This document shows positions 18,197 through 25,812 of a DNA stretch of 64,000 nt, piece after piece. A model generated the notes under the pieces. That model was not told where the DNA came from. It searched no databases and saw only the letters and a list, made by a program, of their open reading frames with translations. Positions within the stretch are counted from its first letter, which is position 1, and each line of letters starts with the position of its first letter. A program made the position numbers and the translations under genes. The stretch is from Alloscardovia macacae (GTDB lineage Bacteria > Actinomycetota > Actinomycetes > Actinomycetales > Bifidobacteriaceae): positions 1 through 64,000 of the forward strand of contig NZ_MWWT01000001.1 in the NCBI RefSeq assembly GCF_002259705.1. Reading direction: 5' to 3'.

Positions 18197-18414
18197 GGTT
18201 TTGGGCTGATTCCGATGCGCAGCGCAGCGCTCTCTGGCACTTTTGGGCTAATCTCGACGCCCAGGTTCGCAGTCTCAGAGAGATTCGGATGAAAACCCAC
18301 TATTTAGTCCGACCTTCGCGGCCTGGATTCGGGCAGTGCGGAGAGCGAGCGCCGGAATAAGCCCTAAAGTGAATAGAGGCCTCACACCGCGCGTCGAGAT
18401 TAGCCCTAAAGTGA
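18197..18414. repeat. four interleaved copies of a 24-base motif, two in each orientation
   Basis: Copies lie at 18197-18220 and 18238-18261 (forward) and at 18349-18372 and 18391-18414 (inverted). The core reads CTTTNGGGCTNATTCCG or CTTTNGGGCTAATCTCGACGC. Copy 2 and the reverse complement of copy 4 agree at about 22 of 24 positions. Copy 1 resembles copy 3 more closely (ATTCCG). The most similar pairs are therefore interleaved, 1 with 3 and 2 with 4, rather than nested. Confidence 0.8.
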
Positions 18415-18574
18415 CCGCGGACCCCACCCAGCGCCCACCCCGCCCACATCAGCAGACGAAAGTTGTGGATGGCGTGTGTGAATGCGCCCAGAACTGCCCC
18501 ACGCCACCATTTTTTGCACTAGAAATAAGAGAAGATGATGTGCATATCTATAAAAACTGGAGGAAAGGGACGTC

Positions 18575-19273
18575 ATGGGATTCCTGGATCGCTTAGAGAA
18601 GACCGTAGAAGGCGCTGTCGAGGGAGCTTTTTCGCGCTTTGGTTCTAAGGATTTACAGCCTGTGGATCTGTCGAGTGCACTGGAGCGCGAGATTGATGCA
18701 CAGAGCATGAGCGTGGGACGCGACCGCACGGTGGCGCCAAACGAGTACCGCATTAAGCTCTCCACGCCGGACTTCGATAACATCGAGAAGTGGGGCAGCG
18801 AAACTCTCGCGAATGAATTGGCAGATAATCTCACGAAGTATGCCGAAAGCCAGCATTACGCTTTCGTGGGTCCCGTCGTGGTCATCTTCGAAGAAGACCT
18901 GAATCTGCCGAAGGGGGACTTCACGCTGAGCTCCGAGTCTGTGCAGGGGAACGCCGCACCCGTGACCACCACCGCCGGTACGAAGGACTGCCCGGTTCTG
19001 GAGATAAACGGCCGCCAGTACCTGCTCACCGCTCCGAAGACGGTCATAGGTCGCGGTTCGAGTAGCGACATCGTCATCGATGATCCAGGTATCTCGCGTA
19101 ACCATCTCGAGATAGATATCACGGATAATGGCGTGATAGCTCGAGACATGGGCTCCACAAACGGCACATACGTAGAAGGCCACCAGACTCCTGCCGCTAC
19201 CCTGCTGGACGGGAACACTATCACCATAGGCCGCACCCGAATCCTGTTCTGGTCCAGCGCCGTCACGGACTAA
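18575..19273 (+). CDS. fhaA: FhaA, FHA-domain protein with an N-terminal DUF3662 domain
   Basis: A 232-residue protein. The N-terminal DUF3662 domain (about 1-115, MGFLDRLEKTVEGAVEGAFSR) is followed by an FHA domain (about 140-228) with phosphothreonine-binding motifs GRGSSSDIVI, SRNHLEI and STNGTYV. In mycobacteria FhaA binds the phosphorylated pseudokinase domain of MviN/MurJ and controls peptidoglycan synthesis at the pole and septum. A matching pseudokinase is encoded at 56685-58694 here. The linker between the domains is much shorter than the mycobacterial Gln/Tyr-rich one. GGAGG precedes ATG 18575. It is first in a seven-gene operon. Confidence 0.93.
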   Translation: MGFLDRLEKTVEGAVEGAFSRFGSKDLQPVDLSSALEREIDAQSMSVGRDRTVAPNEYRIKLSTPDFDNIEKWGSETLANELADNLTKYAESQHYAFVGPVVVIFEEDLNLPKGDFTLSSESVQGNAAPVTTTAGTKDCPVLEINGRQYLLTAPKTVIGRGSSSDIVIDDPGISRNHLEIDITDNGVIARDMGSTNGTYVEGHQTPAATLLDGNTITIGRTRILFWSSAVTD

Positions 19274-19297
19274 GTCACGGACTAAGACACGGACTAG
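19262..19297 (+). repeat. three tandem copies of a 12-bp unit at the fhaA stop codon
   Basis: The unit GTCACGGACTAA occurs at 19262-19273 and 19274-19285, with a variant GACACGGACTAG at 19286-19297. The first copy encodes the last residues and stop of FhaA, and each copy carries a further in-frame stop. It looks like slippage duplication that leaves the protein unchanged. Confidence 0.85.
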
Positions 19298-19371
19298 CCA
19301 GCTCAGATTAGCCCGGCCACGCAGAGTCGAGCCACACTAGTGGAGCGACTGGAGTAAAATCCTTAAGTACT

Positions 19372-19971
19372 ATGACAGATTTAACTTTCGCCATCCTGAA
19401 GTACGGATTCCTTCTGGGACTGTGGTTCTTCGTATGGCTTACTGTACGCGCTCTGAACCGTGACGTGACGTCACTGGCACCGCGCCGCTCACAGCAGCGG
19501 GCGGCGCGTGAGCGTGGCCGCGAGCGCGCCAGCGCTACGGCTGCCTCCGTTGCACTCTCCGCAGAACCGCAGCGCGTAGCCGTGGGAGCTCTGGGACCAG
19601 TCATCGTCCCGTCCACCTCCCCTCACGCACCTGAAGATTTTACCCAGCCAGCCCAGGTTCAGCACGCGAACCACCGTTCTCCTGCGATGCTCACCATTAT
19701 GGACGGCCCACTGTCGGGCACGACCATGCCTCTGAGCCAGGGCACCATCACACTCGGCAGAGCTGCGAATAACACTCTCGTCCTGGATGATGAATTTGTC
19801 TCCTCGCACCACGCCCGCGTCTTCCTCGACGACGCCTCTGGCCAGTGGGCTGTGGAAGACCTCCACTCCACGAATGGCACGAAAGTGGCAGACCAGCCTA
19901 TCCATGCCGTATGCCTGCTCAGTCCTGGTGTGCCTGTGCGCATAGGCGCCACGACGTTCGAGCTGCGCTAG
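19372..19971 (+). CDS. fhaB: FhaB (FipA-like), membrane-anchored FHA protein
   Basis: A 199-residue protein with one N-terminal transmembrane helix (about 5-28, ILKYGFLLGLWFFVWLTV), an Arg/Ala-rich linker and a C-terminal FHA domain (about 118-198) with LGRAANNTLVL, SSHHARV and STNGTKV. It should bind phosphothreonine at the inner membrane face, linking PknA/PknB signalling to septal proteins as in other actinobacteria. A TAAAAT box at 19355-19360 lies 11 bases before the ATG and no ribosome binding site is visible. A separate, nearly leaderless transcript is therefore possible besides readthrough from fhaA. Confidence 0.92.
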   Translation: MTDLTFAILKYGFLLGLWFFVWLTVRALNRDVTSLAPRRSQQRAARERGRERASATAASVALSAEPQRVAVGALGPVIVPSTSPHAPEDFTQPAQVQHANHRSPAMLTIMDGPLSGTTMPLSQGTITLGRAANNTLVLDDEFVSSHHARVFLDDASGQWAVEDLHSTNGTKVADQPIHAVCLLSPGVPVRIGATTFELR

Positions 19972-20005
19972 TGATTCTGAGACAAAGCAAGGAGGAGACA
20001 TACAC

Positions 20006-21646
20006 ATGGTTCTGAGTATGACGTCCACCACGGTCTCAGACATCGGCCTGGTGCGTAAAGATAATCAAGACTCGACATTCGCTGGAGTGCGTCTCGTCGC
20101 TGTGTGTGACGGTATGGGCGGCCACGCGGGAGGAGATACTGCCTCTACCATCGCTATCCGCTCTCTCGCACACATCGAGACGGTGCCGCTCATCGCGAAA
20201 CGCACGAAGGCTGTGGAAGATGTGGCCACGATGCTGTCCACATCCGTCATCGCCGCGCATGACGCCATCGTGGGGAAAGCACACCGCGAAAAGCAGCTGG
20301 CCGGCATGGGCACCACAGTCACGGCTGTAGCTCTCGTGGCTGGATACTGGGTTATCTCGCACATAGGAGACTCGCGCGCCTACATGCTGCGCGAAGGTGA
20401 GATTATCCGCGTGACGAAAGATCACTCGTACGTTCAGCATCTCATCGACACCGGGCGCATTAGTCAGGAGGAAGCGAAGTCGCATCCTCAGCGGAACGTG
20501 GTCATGCGCGTTCTGGGCGATTTCGACATCGACCCGCGCCCAGACATCTCCATCCGCAAAGCGAAGCCGGGCGACCGCTGGCTACTGTGCTCAGACGGCC
20601 TGAGCGGTTCCGTTAGCGACGCTTCCATTCGCGAGACGCTCATGGCGCGCTCTCACCTGCAGGACTGCGCCCAGACTCTCGTATCCATGGCCCTCAAAGG
20701 CGGCAGCACAGATAATGTCTCTGCTGTCATCGCAGAGGCCTACGACTCGGAAGATCCGCATGCGCCGGTGTCGCTGGCGAATGCCTCGAAAAAGATGTGC
20801 CTCGTGGGTGGAGCTGCGAGTAAGCAGCCGCAGACCATCGCCGATACGCTGAATATCCTCGTGGCTCTCGCGCCGCAGTTCGAAGCTGAGTCCATTTCGG
20901 ACTCGCCTGCTGCGAAGGCTGCTCTCCTGTCCGCCCCGTCCGCGCAGGACACGCAGAACGACGGCGTGGAAGACGGCGCGCAGGATGCGGAAGAATTGAC
21001 AGAAAGCATGAGCGCTGTCCTGGCTGCCGAAGACCGCGCGTATCTGACGGACGAGAGCCTCGACGAGCGTTACGAGGTGGCGCGCATCGTCTCGCCGAGC
21101 TACGAAAGCCTGAACCCGGACGACGACGCGGCCGAAGTGCCTCAGACGGGCGAGATTCCCGTCATTCGTAAGACAGACGGCTCACTCGCGGATGACCCGC
21201 ATGACCCGGACGTCGCGGAAGCGCTGCATCTCAAGCGTGCCGAGGACGCGCACGAGGAGCACCGCCACCGTCTGCGCAGGCGCATTCTCGGCGCCGTTCT
21301 CGCGCTGCTCGTCGTTCTGGCGGCAGGCGCGGGCACGTTTGGCGCGTATCGCTGGACGCAGACGCAGTACTTCATCTCGGATTCGAACTCTCGCGTCGCG
21401 CTCTATCAAGGCGTGAATACGAACGTCTTCGGCATCTCGCTCAGTCACGTGGACGAGGAGACGAGCATCCGTCTGAGCGCGCTTCCACAAGGCTGGCGTG
21501 AGCGTGTGCGCCGCGGGATAGACGCGAGTAGCTACAGCGACGCGCGCAGCATTCTGCGTACGCTGGAAGAGCAGGCTTCTTCTTCTGCCAATTCTTCCTC
21601 TACCTCCGAGTCTGCCTCCTCCACGCAGCAGGAGGCAGCACAGTGA
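20006..21646 (+). CDS. stp: PP2C-family Ser/Thr protein phosphatase
   Basis: A 546-residue phosphatase that reverses PknA/PknB phosphorylation. The catalytic PP2C domain (about 5-250) has DIGLVRKDNQDS, VCDGMGGHAGGDTAS, SHIGDSRAYMLREG, LCSDGLSGSVSD and GSTDNVSAV, which together hold the metal-binding Asp residues. An acidic linker (about 290-420) leads to one transmembrane helix (about 428-450) and a 90-residue extracellular tail ending in a Ser-rich stretch. This is the topology of mycobacterial PstP, with a longer linker. AAGGAGGAG precedes the start. The stop overlaps the rodA start. Confidence 0.95.
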   Translation: MVLSMTSTTVSDIGLVRKDNQDSTFAGVRLVAVCDGMGGHAGGDTASTIAIRSLAHIETVPLIAKRTKAVEDVATMLSTSVIAAHDAIVGKAHREKQLAGMGTTVTAVALVAGYWVISHIGDSRAYMLREGEIIRVTKDHSYVQHLIDTGRISQEEAKSHPQRNVVMRVLGDFDIDPRPDISIRKAKPGDRWLLCSDGLSGSVSDASIRETLMARSHLQDCAQTLVSMALKGGSTDNVSAVIAEAYDSEDPHAPVSLANASKKMCLVGGAASKQPQTIADTLNILVALAPQFEAESISDSPAAKAALLSAPSAQDTQNDGVEDGAQDAEELTESMSAVLAAEDRAYLTDESLDERYEVARIVSPSYESLNPDDDAAEVPQTGEIPVIRKTDGSLADDPHDPDVAEALHLKRAEDAHEEHRHRLRRRILGAVLALLVVLAAGAGTFGAYRWTQTQYFISDSNSRVALYQGVNTNVFGISLSHVDEETSIRLSALPQGWRERVRRGIDASSYSDARSILRTLEEQASSSANSSSTSESASSTQQEAAQ

Positions 21647-23217
21647 CAGATACTCGTGAGAAACGCACTGGGGATCTCGGCCATCAGCTCGCTCTGCTCG
21701 CACTCGTAGCAGTGCTGAGCAGTGTGGGCTTCCTGCATATGTTCGAAAGTGTGAGTGCGGGCAGCGTACCGCAGCGCTATATGATGGCGCTCGGTGCTGC
21801 AGGCGTGCTCAGCCTCGTGGTGTGGATTATCCTCCGTCAGCTCAAAAGCTATGCGAACCAGAATATCTTCTTCGGAGTGACCATGCTCACACTTTTAGGG
21901 TGCATGGAAATCATCCGCATCGACTACGAGAATGAAGGACTCGGACGCGCGTCGTCCGCGGGATTTAACCAGCTCGTGTGGTTCCTACTCTCCCTCGTCC
22001 TCATGGGCGGCACGCTCGTGGCGGTAAAAGATTACCGCATTTTTAGGAAGTTCAGCTACATCTCTATGGTCATCGGCCTAGCGCTGCTCTTCTCCCCTAT
22101 GGTTCCGGGGCTCGGCGTCTCCATTAACGGCTCGCGCATCTGGATAAACGTGCTGGGACACAGCGTCCAGCCGGCAGAATTCGCGAAGATATTCATGGCA
22201 TTCTTCTTCGCCTCGTACCTCTTCGACCACCGAGACCGTCTGGCTGTGGGAGGCAAAAAGATAGGCGCTCTACACCTGCCACGCTTGCGCGACTTCGGTC
22301 CCATCATCGTGGTGTGGGCGGCGTGCATGGGCGTGCTCGTCCTGCAGAAGGACCTAGGTACTGGCCTCCTCTTCTTTGCTATGTTTGTGTGCATGCTCTA
22401 CGTGGCCACGGGACGCGTGAGCTGGATCATCATCGGTTTTATCTTCTTTGTGGCCGCTGCCTTCTTCGCCTCTCAGGTCTTTAGCCACGTGGGTAACCGC
22501 GTAGAGGCGTGGCTTCATCCTTTCGATAACCACGTCTACCTCGCGGTGGGAGGCTCTCAGCAGCTCGTCACGGGCATCTTCGGCCTGGCAGCGGGTGGCC
22601 TCTTCGGCACTGGACTCGGCCAGGGTTACCCAGCGCTCACTCCTCTCGCAAACTCAGACTTCATCTACTCCTCTCTCGGCGAGGAGCTGGGGCTGACGGG
22701 GCTTTTCGCTGTGCTGGCCATCTATACGGTCATCATCTGCACGGGCATAGTCACCGCCATAAAAGTGAAGGATGGTTTCGGAAAGCTTCTGGCTTCTGGA
22801 CTGGTCTTCACCATGGCATTCCAGATCTTCACCGTGGTGGGTGGCATCACTCTGGTTATTCCGCTGACGGGTCTGACTCTGCCATACATGGCAGCAGGCG
22901 GATCGAGTCTCGTGGCGAACTGGATGGTGGCCACACTCCTGCTCATCATCTCCCATCAAGCGAACCGTCCTGATGAGGATACGAGCTCGGACACCTTCGC
23001 CATGGCTGCTCTCGAAGTGATTAACGAGAAGAAAGCACAGGAAGAAAAGCAGAAGATGCTGCGCTCGCACCGGGCATCTCGCGAAGTAGCCTCGCAGGCT
23101 GTATCCACTGCGACACAGTTCATCACGGATGCCGAATCAGACACGGAATCGGACGCCGAACCAGACAGCACAGAACCACCTACAGATACCCGAGAACAGG
23201 AGGAATACGATGAATAG
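21643..23217 (+). CDS. rodA: RodA/FtsW-family peptidoglycan glycosyltransferase
   Basis: A 524-residue SEDS polymerase that links lipid II into glycan strands together with its partner class B PBP, encoded next. It has about ten transmembrane helices and the SEDS signatures GGSQQLVTGIFGLAAGGLFGTGLG (in part) and DFIYSSLGEELGLTG. The start is GTG 21643 with GGAGG 7 bases upstream, overlapping the phosphatase stop. The last 70 residues are acidic, Thr/Glu/Asp-rich and cytoplasmic, a likely target of the kinases. It overlaps pbpA by 8 bases. Confidence 0.95.
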   Translation: MTDTREKRTGDLGHQLALLALVAVLSSVGFLHMFESVSAGSVPQRYMMALGAAGVLSLVVWIILRQLKSYANQNIFFGVTMLTLLGCMEIIRIDYENEGLGRASSAGFNQLVWFLLSLVLMGGTLVAVKDYRIFRKFSYISMVIGLALLFSPMVPGLGVSINGSRIWINVLGHSVQPAEFAKIFMAFFFASYLFDHRDRLAVGGKKIGALHLPRLRDFGPIIVVWAACMGVLVLQKDLGTGLLFFAMFVCMLYVATGRVSWIIIGFIFFVAAAFFASQVFSHVGNRVEAWLHPFDNHVYLAVGGSQQLVTGIFGLAAGGLFGTGLGQGYPALTPLANSDFIYSSLGEELGLTGLFAVLAIYTVIICTGIVTAIKVKDGFGKLLASGLVFTMAFQIFTVVGGITLVIPLTGLTLPYMAAGGSSLVANWMVATLLLIISHQANRPDEDTSSDTFAMAALEVINEKKAQEEKQKMLRSHRASREVASQAVSTATQFITDAESDTESDAEPDSTEPPTDTREQEEYDE

Positions 23218-24676
23218 GACACTTCGTCACATCTTTTACGTCATCGTGGCCCTCTTTACCATACTGGGCATCTCGTCGAGCATCCTCATGGTGGTGAACG
23301 CGCAGTCTCTCAACTCAGATACGCGGAACACGCGCGCACTCTACCACGAGTATGCCCAGCCACGCGGATCCATCCTCGCTGCGGACGGCACAGTGCTGGC
23401 CAGCTCTACAGAGTCAAAGGACATCTTCTCCTTCCAGCGCTCGTACAGTAACGGTCCGGTCTACTCCCCCGTGACAGGATACTTCTCCGTCACTGTGCGC
23501 GCAGACCGAGGCATAGAGGCGTCGCGTAACTCCCAGCTGTCCGGGCAGTCCAGCTCGCTGTGGATGGCGAAGTTGAAGGGGCTGCTGAGCGGGGAGAAGA
23601 ACTCGGGAGCCATCATCACCACGTCCATAGATACGAAGCTGCAGAACCTCGCTTACGAGCTGCTGCAGAAGAATGGATATGATGGCGCTGTAGTAGCCAT
23701 GGAGCCGACTACGGGACGCATTCTCGCCATGGCATCCACGCCGAGCTATGATCCGAATGAGCTGGCCAGCCATAACACCTCGGAAGTGGCGAACTCGTGG
23801 ACTCAGCTGGCGAGCAGCGACTCGAGCCCACTCATTAACCGTGCCACGAGCCAGCTGTACTCTCCAGGATCCACTTTTAAGGTGGTCGTAGCAGCGGCAG
23901 CTCTCGAATCGGGTAACTACCAGCCAGATACCATGATTCCAGCGGGCTCCGAGTACACTCTGCCAGGCACCACCACGGTGCTGCCGAATGCAGTGAGCCG
24001 AGGCGATGGCACGAATGGGCAGATCTCGCTCATGAATGCGCTCACCTACTCCTCGAATACTGCTTTCGCGCAGCTGGGCGTCACACTCGGCCAGGATGCT
24101 GTGGCAAATATGGCGAAAAAGCTCGGCTATGGAAGTACCATAAACATCGATGGTACCGACAGCATAGGCGTACCTATGCAAGCTACGGCGTCGAAGTTCC
24201 CGAGCAACCTGAGTGCAGATAAGCTCGCGCTCAGCTCCATAGGACAGTCGGATGTGCGTACCACGCCGCTGCTGAACGCCATGATAGCTTCTACTGTGGC
24301 GAATAATGGCGTCATGCTGAAGCCTACGCTCGTGGACTCGGTGCGTGCCAGTGACTTATCCATCATCTCTGAGCGTTCTACTACGACCCTATCCGAGGCA
24401 TTCAGCGCGGACACAGCGGGAAAATTGAACACGATGATGCAGTCCGTGGTCGATAACGATACGCCGACGCTGAAAATAAGTAACATAAAAATAGCAGCAA
24501 AAACGGGCACAGCAGAACTCGGAAACGGAACGAATAACGGATGGCTCATGGGCTTCGCACCCGCGGACGGAACGCCGAAGATAGCCATCAGCGTCGTGCT
24601 GCACGGCATTAAAGGATACGGAATTCAGGAAGCAGGTCCTATCATGCGCTCTCTCATCCAGGAGTACCTGTCATGA
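23210..24676 (+). CDS. pbpA: class B penicillin-binding protein (PbpA type)
   Basis: A 488-residue transpeptidase with one N-terminal membrane anchor (about 8-30). The catalytic motifs are in order: SPGSTFK (SxxK), SSNTAF (SxN) and AAKTGTAEL (KTG). It crosslinks strands made by RodA. Its length and lack of a large N-terminal domain match PbpA of the actinobacterial kinase operon rather than FtsI. I chose ATG 23210 because of the AGGAGG just upstream and because the membrane anchor follows; the longer frame upstream is the reading-frame shadow of the RodA tail. Confidence 0.94.
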   Translation: MNRTLRHIFYVIVALFTILGISSSILMVVNAQSLNSDTRNTRALYHEYAQPRGSILAADGTVLASSTESKDIFSFQRSYSNGPVYSPVTGYFSVTVRADRGIEASRNSQLSGQSSSLWMAKLKGLLSGEKNSGAIITTSIDTKLQNLAYELLQKNGYDGAVVAMEPTTGRILAMASTPSYDPNELASHNTSEVANSWTQLASSDSSPLINRATSQLYSPGSTFKVVVAAAALESGNYQPDTMIPAGSEYTLPGTTTVLPNAVSRGDGTNGQISLMNALTYSSNTAFAQLGVTLGQDAVANMAKKLGYGSTINIDGTDSIGVPMQATASKFPSNLSADKLALSSIGQSDVRTTPLLNAMIASTVANNGVMLKPTLVDSVRASDLSIISERSTTTLSEAFSADTAGKLNTMMQSVVDNDTPTLKISNIKIAAKTGTAELGNGTNNGWLMGFAPADGTPKIAISVVLHGIKGYGIQEAGPIMRSLIQEYLS

Positions 24677-25812
24677 GATTAGTAGAAGGTCAGTTAATAC
24701 ACCGCCGCTACAGGCTCGACCAGCGCCTCGCACAGGGAGGCATGGGCGAAGTGTGGCGCGGCTGGGACATGGAAATCAACCGTACTGTGGCCATCAAAGC
24801 CATGCGCGCGGACCTCACCGTGGACGATTCGAAGCTACGTCGTCTCAGGGCAGAAGCCCGGAACTCCGCGAACCTCGCGCACCCGAACATAGCCGCGCTC
24901 TTCGAATACTACGAAGATAATGGCATAGGCTACATCATCATGGAGTACGTGCCGAGCCCGAGCCTATCCCAGATTTTTAAAAAGAACGGCGCTATGCCCG
25001 CCACTCAGCTGCTGCCTATCCTCATTCAGACGGCGCGCGGCCTGTTCGTGGCGCACTCGCACGGCATCATTCATCGCGATGTGAAGCCTGCGAACATCAT
25101 GGTTTCGGACACCGGCGAAGTAAAGATAACCGACTTCGGTGTCTCCTACTCCATGGACCAAGGACAGATTACTCAGGACGGCATGGTAGTGGGTACAGCC
25201 CAGTACATCTCCCCTGAGCAGGCTCAGGGCGAGCAGGCCACGCCACAGTCGGACATCTACTCACTGGGTGTGGTGGCATACGAGGGACTGTGCGGACACC
25301 GTCCGTTTACCGGGAAGACGCCAGTGGACATCGCTGCGGCTCATGTAAACGAAGCGGTACCACCGCTTCCTGAATCCGTAGACTGGCAGCTGAACGAATT
25401 CATTATGAGCATGCTGGCGAAGAATCCAGCAGACCGCCCAGAAAATGCACTTGTCATCTCCCGAACGCTGGCGAAGATAGAACGCAGGCTCCTCGACGCC
25501 GAAGCGCAGGCTCTCGGCGAGCAGGAGAATGATAACGGTGGATTTCGCTTTGGCTTTAAAACTCAGGAGATTCATAAAGAACCTCGCACGGTAAGCAGCG
25601 CAAAGCACTATCCACGCTACATTTATACGACGAACGCGCCGGAAGGCGAACACGCGGTGCAGCAGGGCGCGGCGCAGCAGAGTGCAGCCCACGCAGCCCA
25701 CGCAGCTCACGCGGCCCACGCAACGTATGCAGAACAGAACGACGTACACATCCAGGCATCACACGCACCACACGGCACACCTGGCACACACGCAAAGGAA
25801 GGCGAACGATGA
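24673..25812 (+). CDS. pknA: Ser/Thr protein kinase PknA
   Basis: A 379-residue Hanks-type kinase. The kinase domain (about 10-275) shows the Gly-rich loop AQGGMGEV, VAIKAMRAD (ATP Lys), HRDVKPANIMV (catalytic loop) and DFGVSYSM. It overlaps pbpA and pknB by 4 bases on each side. The C-terminal 100 residues are rich in His, Ala and Gln with a small AAH repeat (HAAHAAHAAHA), and I see no transmembrane helix, unlike classical PknA. It may be soluble or bind the membrane through partners. Substrates in this system typically include division and wall-synthesis proteins. Confidence 0.93.
   Translation: MRLVEGQLIHRRYRLDQRLAQGGMGEVWRGWDMEINRTVAIKAMRADLTVDDSKLRRLRAEARNSANLAHPNIAALFEYYEDNGIGYIIMEYVPSPSLSQIFKKNGAMPATQLLPILIQTARGLFVAHSHGIIHRDVKPANIMVSDTGEVKITDFGVSYSMDQGQITQDGMVVGTAQYISPEQAQGEQATPQSDIYSLGVVAYEGLCGHRPFTGKTPVDIAAAHVNEAVPPLPESVDWQLNEFIMSMLAKNPADRPENALVISRTLAKIERRLLDAEAQALGEQENDNGGFRFGFKTQEIHKEPRTVSSAKHYPRYIYTTNAPEGEHAVQQGAAQQSAAHAAHAAHAAHATYAEQNDVHIQASHAPHGTPGTHAKEGER

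Larger units (their letters stand above)
17921..18574. other. 654-base non-coding region rich in inverted repeats, upstream of fhaA
   Basis: No convincing gene lies here on either strand; the short open frames have no ribosome binding site. The region holds an 18-bp inverted repeat with a 100-base spacer (18020-18155) and four copies of a 24-base motif in two orientations (18197-18414), listed separately. The last 60 bases before fhaA are AT-rich and probably hold the promoter of the FHA/kinase operon, but I cannot assign the hexamers with confidence. Confidence 0.6.
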
